A stretch of DNA of 41,851 bases, taken from assembly GCA_017450605.1 (NCBI GenBank), contig JAFSTG010000052.1, forward strand, positions 1-41,851, read 5' to 3'. Shown one piece after another: positions 36,301 to 41,851 of the stretch (the first letter of the stretch is position 1; every line of letters begins with the position of its first letter). The notes beneath the pieces were generated by a model that saw only the letters and a list, made by a program, of their open reading frames with translations, ran no database searches and was not told the origin of the DNA. Origin of the DNA: Paludibacteraceae bacterium (GTDB taxonomy: Bacteria > Bacteroidota > Bacteroidia > Bacteroidales > Paludibacteraceae). The position numbers were made by a program, and so were the translations under genes.

Positions 36301-36561
36301 CCAATAGATAGTATTGTTCTGATTATAAGCAAACCACGGAGCTTGTTGGATATTCTTCCAGTTCTCCATGTTGCCTGTACCTTTGATTATGAGAACATAG
36401 TCTTTACCGCTGTTCTCAATAGTGAAGGTGCAGTTGGTTCCGCCATTTTGACCGCAACTGCCGCTGAAATAGACTACCGCACCTGCTGTCTGAACCAATA
36501 GTGACATGGCTACGAAAGCCACGGCAAAAATAACTTTTCTCATAAAATAAACTTTTCTCAT
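33352..36561 (-). CDS. BspA-like leucine-rich-repeat surface protein with five InlB-type repeats
   Basis: The 1069-residue protein has LRR_5-type units at about 93-160, 215-240 and 355-470 (VGNYAFTYLPKVTEVTIEG, ISDGAFALIYHLDTVSLP, IGGGAFEYCNLSTVTLP). Five divergent InlB-like repeats cover about 670-1027, each with a GFxFxGWxDG-type core followed by TITVxADxxxTAxF. The tail (GDGVENIETKQ ... DGQVLIIRDGKTYNMLGAEV) matches that of the neighbouring LRR protein. The sequence begins MRKVYFMRKVIFAVAF because a 17-18 bp unit is duplicated over the start. The second ATG at 36543 gives the cleaner signal peptide. It lies 17 bp after the regulator gene, so co-transcription is likely. The ligand is unknown. 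Confidence 0.88.
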   Translation of the reverse strand: MRKVYFMRKVIFAVAFVAMSLLVQTAGAVVYFSGSCGQNGGTNCTFTIENSGKDYVLIIKGTGNMENWKNIQQAPWFAYNQNNTIYWPDYITKVQVTGDVLTVGNYAFTYLPKVTEVTIEGAVNWIGDYAFSYMEELQILRLPPSTHLNHVGKEPIHGCKKLHTITGFNVIDNGWYTNDKTELIGYPAASYAYSYEVHDGCKKLQNCCFSYSQLYEVTLPSSITDMGWSAFYQISNLTDINANMTKMPYVDTYIVSLVDGSTRKLKDITVHVHNAALESYQNDAEWNDMTIVADLDPDFEGKCGDNINYKYDPTETTLTLTGTGAMWTYNKSNPAPWTTWYKWSDKYDVDISKIIIGEGVTAISDGAFALIYHLDTVSLPSTLLSIGGGAFEYCNLSTVTLPDKLTSIGASAFYRNESLQELVFGKYNELIVGESAFESTALTDIYAPWREKADIPTLPTGVFGDLSGETKPILHVWPGTSSFYESKNVWKELVKIEDNYSDEDLVPLRVSLLRIDRNGNVITGGIKEMPKISGDSDCEFNVSFIDENGNAAEDDFKLFDIGLLAACRDFGGIYFRDESTKAIITPSTTSEVYGFDHWDINFSNFESLENIKQTTLDRIKSNVSEDPQTHALTLNLEFGIIPNYVEYGEMPLFPYILSVYYKEGAAEGIHYVELNAVPTAGGEIQGAETGYFKDGTTLTINAYTYAGFEFTGWSDGVTTPERTITVNADTSLTANFEPEKYFTITVASADETMGTVSGGGILKKGSAAQIEATPKEGFRFIGWDDNGDGTIDSTEPKRDITVTAAASFTAYFELVTYTLTIQSANDEMGTVNAEVNGKYKEGASVNIIATAADHYRFINWSDNNTEASRTIVIGKSDVSLVAYFEAIPKYVISVLSAGNGTVSGGGEFEEGQQVVIKAEPEEGFEFVSWNDGNTEAERTITVTADAEYTASFRAKEQEKTYFAVTLVANPVEGGTLLGAGTYEEGTVTIIAANPNAGYEFIGWNDGVSEAARQLTVDRDIVLEANFHRIGDGVENIETKQQAYKIVRDGQVLIIRDGKTYNMLGAEVKQ

Positions 36562-36566
36562 AAAAT
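36532..36566. repeat. Tandem duplication over the translation start of the LRR gene
   Basis: AACTTTTCTCATAAAAT occurs at 36532-36548 and again at 36550-36566, an 18-bp period. Each copy carries a start codon and the codons for MRK, giving two in-frame starts 18 bp apart. Confidence 0.9.
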
Positions 36567-36578
36567 ATTTATTGCTAA

Positions 36579-38267
36579 TTACGTTTCTGAGGTTGACTGT
36601 TTGTTTTTTCTGAGTTCCGACGGAGCCACACCGTAGAACTTGCGGAAAGCGTGAACGAAGTTCGACGGCTCGAGATAACCGCAGTGCATTGCCACTTCGG
36701 CTATAGGCATATCGCTGTCGTTTTCAAGCAGATGACGTGCTTTCTGCATGCGTATGTTCATGATATAGCTACGTGGCGTCTCCCCCAGTATCTTGGCTAA
36801 GCGGTTGCGCAGTTGCGCAGGAGTCAGATGCAATTTCGAGGCGACGGTATCAATGTCCAAGTTGCCGTTTTCCAATTCGTCGTTTACTATGTCTATCACT
36901 CTTGAAAGGAACTCCTTATCTGTCTCCGTCAAATCTCCCTCAGGCAGACGGCTGCCTAAAAGTGCGTTCTGGTGCCATTCGCTAAGCTGCTCATTCTTTT
37001 GCTGCAACTCGCTTATTTCCTCATGGAGAACTTGCTGGCTGGCAGTATGGCGACGGCGCATCTCATATATCACTAATGCGATAATAACGGCGAGAAGAAG
37101 AATCGTCACTACCGTGAATGTAATATAGACTTTCCGGCGGTGATTTGCCGATTCGATATTTGAGCGCAGGCGGTCGTTGTCGTACTGGGCATTGTACCTG
37201 CTCAGTGCCTCTCGAGTCTCTTTGTTATAGATGCTGTCTTTTAATATGTTGTAGCGTTCGAGCTGCAACATTGCTTTCTGCGGGAAACTGTCGCGCGACG
37301 AGTTGTACAACCCCTGCTGCGCGCGGGCTTCGTTGTAAATATCACCCTGCTCGAAAAAGATATCGGCAGCAATGTGATAATGAATAGCGGCGTTACTTTG
37401 TTCGCCCTCCTTCAGGCAGATATCTCCGAGTTGTATCTCGCACAGCCCGACCGAGTGTGTCATACCCGACTCTTTGAGCAGAGGGAGAGCCTCATGCAGA
37501 GCATCTTTTGCATCGTTTATCCGCCCAAGACCTATGTAGGCGGAAGCCAACTGCGACAGACGTCTGCCCATTTGCCCGCGCCTGCCGAGTTCACGCTCGA
37601 TTTTCAAACCACGTTCTGCATATTGCTTGGCGCGTTGGTAATAGCCTTGCTGATTATATATTTCACTTGCCATACCCAAATATACCGACATGCGCTCAGG
37701 CTCATCAATGGTGGCATTAAGCTCTATTGCCTCTAATATGTACTTTTCGGCAATAGCAGGTTGCTTGTCAGCAAGGTATGTTCCGGCAATGCAGTTAAGG
37801 GTATTGCAAATATCACTTACGTTCCCGTATTTTCTGTCAATGTTGTATGTCAGTTTGAAATAGTCGGCAGATTTGCTGAAGTCGCCCAATCGAAAATAGT
37901 TAAGTCCGGCATTGTGATATGTGTCAGACAGAAATGCGTCATCGGCATATTTCTCTGCGAACGGTATGCAAATTTCCAAACACTCGGCGGCATCTTGCCA
38001 GTTTTCATTGCAGTAAAAATACCAAGCGGCATGGTGATATACCAACATCTCTACCGAATCGACAATTGTTGATTGGGAAAACGAGACAGGAGTATAGGTA
38101 TATTCATGAGCATACAGAGAATCCAGAATTGTATTTCCCGCCTGCCATTTTTGGGATTCAGCCGCAGTGGCGAACAGACATATATCCTCACGAACCACAG
38201 AATCAAAAGCATCGGCATATACAGCACAACGAATACATAACAACACAAAAAGCAGGCAGGCTCTCAT
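36579..38267 (-). CDS. Kinase-less TPR / transmembrane / AraC-type regulator
   Basis: The ATG at 38267 gives 562 residues with a clean signal peptide (MRACLLFVLLCIRCAVYA). The open frame extends upstream to 38450, and an ATG at 38414 is possible, but this would place three FACQANTDG-type repeats before the signal peptide. TPR-like repeats occupy about 50-350 (AGLNYFRLGDFSKSADYFKL, ASEIYNQQGYYQRAKQYAE). A single membrane helix lies at 380-402 (VYITFTVVTILLLAVIIALV), then a short coiled coil, and an AraC HTH at about 445-555 (DTVASKLHLTPAQLRNRLAK, EVAMHCGYLEPSNFVHAF). There is no histidine kinase or receiver domain between membrane and HTH. It is followed within 17 bp by a BspA-like gene, its likely target. 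It may act as a membrane-bound one-component regulator or with a separate partner. Confidence 0.88.
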   Translation of the reverse strand: MRACLLFVLLCIRCAVYADAFDSVVREDICLFATAAESQKWQAGNTILDSLYAHEYTYTPVSFSQSTIVDSVEMLVYHHAAWYFYCNENWQDAAECLEICIPFAEKYADDAFLSDTYHNAGLNYFRLGDFSKSADYFKLTYNIDRKYGNVSDICNTLNCIAGTYLADKQPAIAEKYILEAIELNATIDEPERMSVYLGMASEIYNQQGYYQRAKQYAERGLKIERELGRRGQMGRRLSQLASAYIGLGRINDAKDALHEALPLLKESGMTHSVGLCEIQLGDICLKEGEQSNAAIHYHIAADIFFEQGDIYNEARAQQGLYNSSRDSFPQKAMLQLERYNILKDSIYNKETREALSRYNAQYDNDRLRSNIESANHRRKVYITFTVVTILLLAVIIALVIYEMRRRHTASQQVLHEEISELQQKNEQLSEWHQNALLGSRLPEGDLTETDKEFLSRVIDIVNDELENGNLDIDTVASKLHLTPAQLRNRLAKILGETPRSYIMNIRMQKARHLLENDSDMPIAEVAMHCGYLEPSNFVHAFRKFYGVAPSELRKNKQSTSET

Positions 38268-38275
38268 AACACAGT

Positions 38276-38368
38276 ATGCGAAGCCGTCAGTGTTGGCTCG
38301 GCATGCGAAGCCGTCAGTGTTGGCTTGACATGCGGAGCCGTCAGTGTTGGCTTGACATGCGAAGCCGA
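38276..38368. repeat. 27-bp tandem repeat upstream of the TPR-AraC gene (3.4 copies)
   Basis: The unit ATGCGAAGCCGTCAGTGTTG plus 7 more bases starts at 38276, 38303, 38330 and (partial) 38357. The copies differ at only a few bases. The length is divisible by three, so the open frame upstream of 38267 survives. There are no spacers, so this is not a CRISPR array. Confidence 0.95.
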
Positions 38369-38481
38369 CCCCGTTGAAGTTGTACCTACTTATTTTATCT
38401 GAACATGTATTCATTTTCCCGACCAAATCTTGACATCGCCTAAGCGGCAATCACCTTAATAATATACCTCACTATATATAA

Positions 38482-38520
38482 ACCTCTCTGTCGTTTTTTT
38501 GAGAGGCGGTATATATTCCG
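38482..38520 (-). promoter_or_regulatory. Leader with two overlapping hairpins upstream of the TPR-AraC gene
   Basis: In the - strand transcript, GAGACGG can pair imperfectly with CCGCCTC, and the overlapping CCTCTC can instead pair with GAGAGG across an A-rich loop. The two stems share bases and exclude each other. This is compatible with a structural switch but is only a by-eye fold. Confidence 0.3.
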
Positions 38521-38544
38521 TCTCTACACGCTTAAAGGACGCTG

Positions 38545-38552
38545 CAAAATTA
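38545..38552 (-). promoter_or_regulatory. Predicted -7 promoter element of the TPR-AraC / BspA cassette
   Basis: On the - strand it reads TAATTTTG, a perfect -7 match. It is about 278 bp upstream of the preferred ATG at 38267, so the leader would be long and include the tandem repeat. No clear -33 TTTG was seen. Confidence 0.5.
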
Positions 38553-39060
38553 CAACTTTTGCCTGAACTGCAGTTGTGAAATTGTTATATTTTGTTGTGA
38601 TTTTATTCCGGAGCCACCCGCTATTTGTGAATTTTTGCATTTTTAAGGGTTTTTCTAAAAATTACTTTATTTGGATTTCGAGATTTTTCTTGAGTAGATT
38701 TTTGGCTTGAGTGCCAAGAAATAGATAATGATTTTTGCGGCATCGCCGCAATGCGGGCATTGTGAGCGAAAGAAAGTCAAAAACATACCCACGTTTACGA
38801 TCGTTCGAAGCGAAGCGTAGATAAGAAGAAAAAGCCGAAAGACAAATAAAAGTAACATAGTTTAATTTTGCAGGGTCAATTCTAAAAACGTGGAATTTTA
38901 GAAGTACCCTTTAGGCAAAAAAGCGCAGCAAATGGGTTGCACCACCTCTGCTACGCACAAACTCATACGGATTGTTTTTGTAAAGAGAATAATTCTCCGC
39001 CGCGACCTGACCTCTGCCGCATAGTCACTTCCAAGCCGGAGTATGCGGCATTTATAATCG
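38553..39060. other. Noncoding stretch without a recognised gene
   Basis: This AT-rich region holds no credible gene. It contains a short hairpin TTGCGG/CCGCAA (38735-38751) and an isolated TAATTTTG at 38873-38880 facing the + strand with nothing downstream. The sequence TTTTAGAAGTACC at about 38893 is nearly the same as one at about 33337. It may contain decayed IS material. Confidence 0.4.
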
Positions 39061-39104
39061 CCAAAAAGAAAAGTACAATTTTCCAAAAAGAAAAGTACAA
39101 TTTT
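39061..39104. repeat. 22-bp tandem duplication
   Basis: CCAAAAAGAAAAGTACAATT plus TT occurs at 39061-39082 and again directly at 39083-39104, immediately outside the left end of the IS-derived element. Confidence 0.95.
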
Positions 39105-39115
39105 TTGAGAAATTT

Positions 39116-39434
39116 TGAGCGGCGTGTCAAAACTACATTGGCACACCTTCTTTTTTGTATTATGGAGTCTAAATGAAGTTCACAGTTTACTCCTAAACAT
39201 TCTTTGCTATCGCATTCAATCTCAAGAAAATGGCTGCAACTATGTGCCATGACGTTGCATAAAGGCTGTTTTCACGGCTTTTGACATACTTTTTGACAAG
39301 GGAACAGCTTGGGCGAGAAATATATCATAACGCTCACTGCTTTAGTTTAACCTCTGACAACTTTTAATCCTTTTTACCAACAAGCCTACATAAAACAGAA
39401 AGAGGGCGTGTCTGCTTTTTGACACACCCTCTTT
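39116..39434 (+). mobile_element. ~320-bp internally deleted IS derivative (MITE-like), contains right-end copy 2
   Basis: The left part carries GCGTGTCAAAACTACATTGG, identical from 39124 to the hairpin at 21314-21337. After about 50 bp it joins (39198-39434) the same 237-bp IS right end as at 29288-29524. The transposase is reduced to its last codons (FAIAFNLKKMAATMC, stop near 39262). Left and right ends are imperfect inverted repeats (GTGTCAAAA / TTTTGACAC). It looks like a nonautonomous deletion product of the same IS1182-like element. Confidence 0.75.
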
Positions 39435-39440
39435 CTGTTT
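39393..39440 (-). terminator. Hairpin terminator after the M16 peptidase gene, formed by the IS end
   Basis: AAACAGAAAGAGGGCGTGTC (39393-39412) pairs with GACACACCCTCTTTCTGTTT (39421-39440), a 20-bp stem with one wobble pair and an 8-nt loop. It starts 15 bp after the peptidase stop. Part of the stem comes from the IS end, part from the flank. Confidence 0.75.
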
Positions 39441-39455
39441 AATAGATATTGAATT

Positions 39456-41851
39456 TTACCAATCAATATCAAGTGGTGCGAAAAGTTTCGAACGGTTAAG
39501 TTTGTTTATCTTGCCGTACTTGGCTTGAATCTGTTTCTGATTGATTAGTTTCGGGTCGCCAATTACAAGAATGGTAACAGGTTGACCTTTCACATATTTC
39601 TCATAGAAATCAACTATTTGTTCGAATTTGAGAGCATCAATCTTAGGCAGATTGATTTTAGCGGGGTCGTCGGTGTACCCTACTTCACGCCATCTATCGT
39701 AAGTATAACTCTTCGAGCGGAAGTCGGGTTTGTTGGTGAGTACCGACTCACGCAGAGCAGCCTTAATCGACTCAATACGCTCAGGATATTGCGGCATAGA
39801 GTCGAGCAACGACATAAACACGTCGATAGCATCAGCCACCTTATCTGACTGAGTTCCGATATATCCGATGAAATAGCCCTTCTTATTAGGTAGAGGAGCT
39901 GTTGCCATATATCCTTGTGCAGTATATGCCATCGAGCGTTTGGCACGTATCTCGTCGAGCACCAAACCTGTGAAGCCGCCTGTGAAATACTGGTTGAATG
40001 CCATATAGTCAACAGCCTGATCGACAGTGTAAGGCTGACCGTTGAAATAGAAATATACAGTGGCTTGCTGTACGTTAGAGTTAGGCAGGAAATATACCTG
40101 AGTTTTATCGTAGGTCTTGCGATCTTTAACCACCGGCGATTCTGAAGGTTGTACTCCTTCTTGCAATGGCAGTGCGGCTATAACGTCGTTAACAGCATGG
40201 GTACCGGTATAATACACATCAAGAGCATATTTGGTAGCGCCAAGGAATGTGGCATTCACTTTCGACATCTCGAGGAAATACACGTCTTTGAATGGTACCA
40301 TGTCGATAAAGTCTGACTTATCACCATACATGGTGTACTCTAACATAGCTTGTCCTAATAGTTCGTCGTATTTAGAGATGACGTATCGCGTACGCCATGC
40401 CTGACCTCTGACGCTCTCGAACTGACGCTCGTCGAGTTTTGGCATCAACAGTTGGCGGTTAACGAGGTTGCATATCTCTTTGAGTTTAGCATCATCGCCT
40501 ATAATGGTAAGTGTAAGGTAACTATCGTTAACGCTATAGGAGCAGCGTGCACCAAGTTCAGCCAACTGGCGGCGGAACTGCTGAGGAGTAGTGTTTGGCA
40601 AAATTCCGGCACGGTTCATCAGGTCAACCGAATACTCGAGCATAGGAAGTTTCTCGGTACCAACACCATAGCGCAGACGAAGCGAGAAGATATTATTTTG
40701 CTCGTTGGGCATATAGTGCAGACGCACGTTCTTGTCGATATCCAAAACTTTAACCTCATCAAAATCGAGGAATTCTTCTTTCACCTCGTCCATAGGTATC
40801 TGCTTGAAGGCCTTTGAATAATCTGTTTCCACGCCTTTAACGGGGTCAAGAGGTTTGATTTTCGGTTTAGCGAGTTTATTCTTCTTAGGCGTACCTTCGT
40901 CGAAAGAGATAGTCAGGTGGTCGGCATTAAGATATTTCTGAGCGACGCGCTGAACATCTTCTTTAGTAACAGCAAGGAAGCGGTTAAGTTCGGTGAAGAT
41001 ATCATCTACCGGCTGATTATAAATAAACGACTCGAGAACAGCCTGCAGTTTGGAGCTTGGTCTCTCGAAGGCAAGTGTATAATTCTGAACAGCCTCTTTC
41101 TTTACCACTTCCATCATCCAGTCGTCGATTTCGCCGTTTTTGAGTTTATCGACTTCTTTAAAGACAATTTTTTCTGTTGCGCTATTCGACTCGAACTGCT
41201 GCTGACTTACATCAAAATAAGGCACAGCCATTATCATAATTCGTCCCATATCGCGACGTGAATCGATTTCAAAGTCAGCACCATTGATTATACCATCGGC
41301 AGTTATCTTGTCGAGCAGACCGGTTTGTGTGCCATTGGAGAGTAGTGCAGAAGCGAACTGAAGAGCAATCTCGTCGGGGTCGCCTTTCTTAACACCGTCG
41401 TAAACCCATACAATCTCGGGGTTATAGCCGATTTTATAACTTTTCTTAGGGTTGCCTGCAAAACTCTTCTTGGGATATTGTTTCCTTGCGGGCAGTTCCT
41501 TGTATTGAAGCCGTCCGAAAGTCTGCTCTATAAGAGGTTTGGTTTTCTCGGTATTGAAATCACCTACAAGGATGAGTGCCATGTTATTAGGCACATACCA
41601 AGTGTTGTAAAATTCAATAAGACGGCTCAAACGCGGGTTTTTAAGATGCTCAGGAACACCTATCACGTCGCGGTCGTACGGGTGTCCGTCGTAAACCTCT
41701 TTGAAGAGAGCCTTGCGAATATGCGAGCTTATATTATCCTCGTACATGTTATATTCCTCGAACACATTTTCGAGTTCTGCTTGGAACGTGCGGAACACGG
41801 GGTTGATGAGTCGGTCGGAGAAGATAGTCAACCAGCGCTGCATCTGTGTGG
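39456..41851 (-). CDS. M16 family zinc metallopeptidase, C-terminal part (partial, 5' end outside window)
   Basis: The frame runs off the right edge; about 798 residues are present and the stop is at 39456. The retained part begins TQMQRWLTIFSDRLINPVF and includes AELENVFEEYNMYEDN, with the distal glutamate region of the zinc site. It continues through the typical YVPNNMALILVGDF and a second inactive M16 half with GGFTGLVLDEIRAKRSMAYT, the R/Y pair that contacts substrate. The HxxEH zinc motif would be upstream, outside the window. Two-domain M16 enzymes of about 940 residues are common in this phylum, as periplasmic or surface peptidases related to PqqL. The ATG at 41843 is an internal Met. 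A strong hairpin follows the stop. Confidence 0.92.
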   Translation of the reverse strand, partial: TQMQRWLTIFSDRLINPVFRTFQAELENVFEEYNMYEDNISSHIRKALFKEVYDGHPYDRDVIGVPEHLKNPRLSRLIEFYNTWYVPNNMALILVGDFNTEKTKPLIEQTFGRLQYKELPARKQYPKKSFAGNPKKSYKIGYNPEIVWVYDGVKKGDPDEIALQFASALLSNGTQTGLLDKITADGIINGADFEIDSRRDMGRIMIMAVPYFDVSQQQFESNSATEKIVFKEVDKLKNGEIDDWMMEVVKKEAVQNYTLAFERPSSKLQAVLESFIYNQPVDDIFTELNRFLAVTKEDVQRVAQKYLNADHLTISFDEGTPKKNKLAKPKIKPLDPVKGVETDYSKAFKQIPMDEVKEEFLDFDEVKVLDIDKNVRLHYMPNEQNNIFSLRLRYGVGTEKLPMLEYSVDLMNRAGILPNTTPQQFRRQLAELGARCSYSVNDSYLTLTIIGDDAKLKEICNLVNRQLLMPKLDERQFESVRGQAWRTRYVISKYDELLGQAMLEYTMYGDKSDFIDMVPFKDVYFLEMSKVNATFLGATKYALDVYYTGTHAVNDVIAALPLQEGVQPSESPVVKDRKTYDKTQVYFLPNSNVQQATVYFYFNGQPYTVDQAVDYMAFNQYFTGGFTGLVLDEIRAKRSMAYTAQGYMATAPLPNKKGYFIGYIGTQSDKVADAIDVFMSLLDSMPQYPERIESIKAALRESVLTNKPDFRSKSYTYDRWREVGYTDDPAKINLPKIDALKFEQIVDFYEKYVKGQPVTILVIGDPKLINQKQIQAKYGKINKLNRSKLFAPLDIDW

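Noticed and set aside
38276..38368. CRISPR-like array of 27-bp repeats
   Set aside because: The repeats are directly adjacent with no spacers and no cas genes nearby, so it is a plain tandem repeat.
38268..38450. N-terminal extension of the TPR-AraC protein through the tandem repeat
   Set aside because: A good signal peptide begins at the ATG at 38267. The extension would place repetitive FACQANTDG units in front of it and needs a TTG or a distant ATG.
38667..38858. Small - strand frame with a CPHCG motif, suggesting an ISL3-type transposase start
   Set aside because: Only this pentapeptide fits; the rest is hydrophobic and unlike a transposase.
38873..38880. Perfect TAATTTTG -7 element on the + strand
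   Set aside because: No -33 element and no gene downstream on that strand; likely chance in AT-rich DNA.
38963..39250. 95-residue frame on the - strand
   Set aside because: It is antisense to the IS-derived element and the 22-bp tandem repeat, with no recognisable domain.

Overview
The window looks like a chromosomal segment from an anaerobic member of the Bacteroidota, most likely order Bacteroidales. The evidence is a full-length SprA/Sov type IX secretion translocon, -7 promoter elements of the Bacteroidota TAnnTTTG type, TPR-sensor hybrid two-component and AraC regulators, BspA-like leucine-rich-repeat surface proteins, an Mpi-like serine invertase, and almost no Shine-Dalgarno sequences. 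No rRNA, tRNA or CRISPR array was recognised.

Left part (1-13.2 kb). The 3' end of a 2-hydroxyacyl-CoA dehydratase/activase-related gene is followed closely by a TetR regulator (+ strand). An Mpi-like invertase and a small TonB-like protein follow on the - strand. A long, tightly packed - strand run then goes from thiL (12.8 kb) down to 3.15 kb. It holds thiL, a GT2 glycosyltransferase, a SUI1/YciH protein, a KpsF-type sugar-phosphate isomerase, a CMP-sugar synthetase-like enzyme, a putative GT-B transferase, a hexapeptide acyltransferase, an NAD-dependent epimerase, a CgeB-like glycosyltransferase and two GT-A type enzymes. This looks like a surface glycan (capsule or LPS) operon. Two of its genes contain 7-base G tracts.

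Middle part (13.1-28.7 kb). ruvA and sprA form a + strand pair. SprA builds the outer-membrane channel of the type IX secretion system (T9SS). Convergent to it is a 1383-residue Ig-like/modular surface protein with a type-A-like T9SS C-terminal sorting domain, that is, a likely SprA cargo. It is divergent from a 933-residue TPR / histidine kinase / receiver / AraC hybrid regulator. The 360-bp gap between them carries a pair of long direct repeats.

Right part (28.7-41.9 kb). A repeat-rich patch and an internally deleted IS1182-like transposase lead into a - strand cassette. The cassette consists of a kinase-less TPR / membrane / AraC regulator and two giant BspA-like LRR plus InlB-type repeat proteins that share an almost identical C-terminal tail. 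It is flanked by two directly oriented, about 97% identical 237-bp IS right ends exactly 9910 bp apart, so recombination between them would remove the cassette as a unit. The window ends in a partial M16 zinc-peptidase gene.

Working model (inference): the glycan operon may supply a surface anchor or coat, SprA exports large modular cargo proteins, and two related TPR-AraC regulators each control neighbouring surface proteins. The kinase-less regulator and its BspA pair look like a mobile or excisable module.
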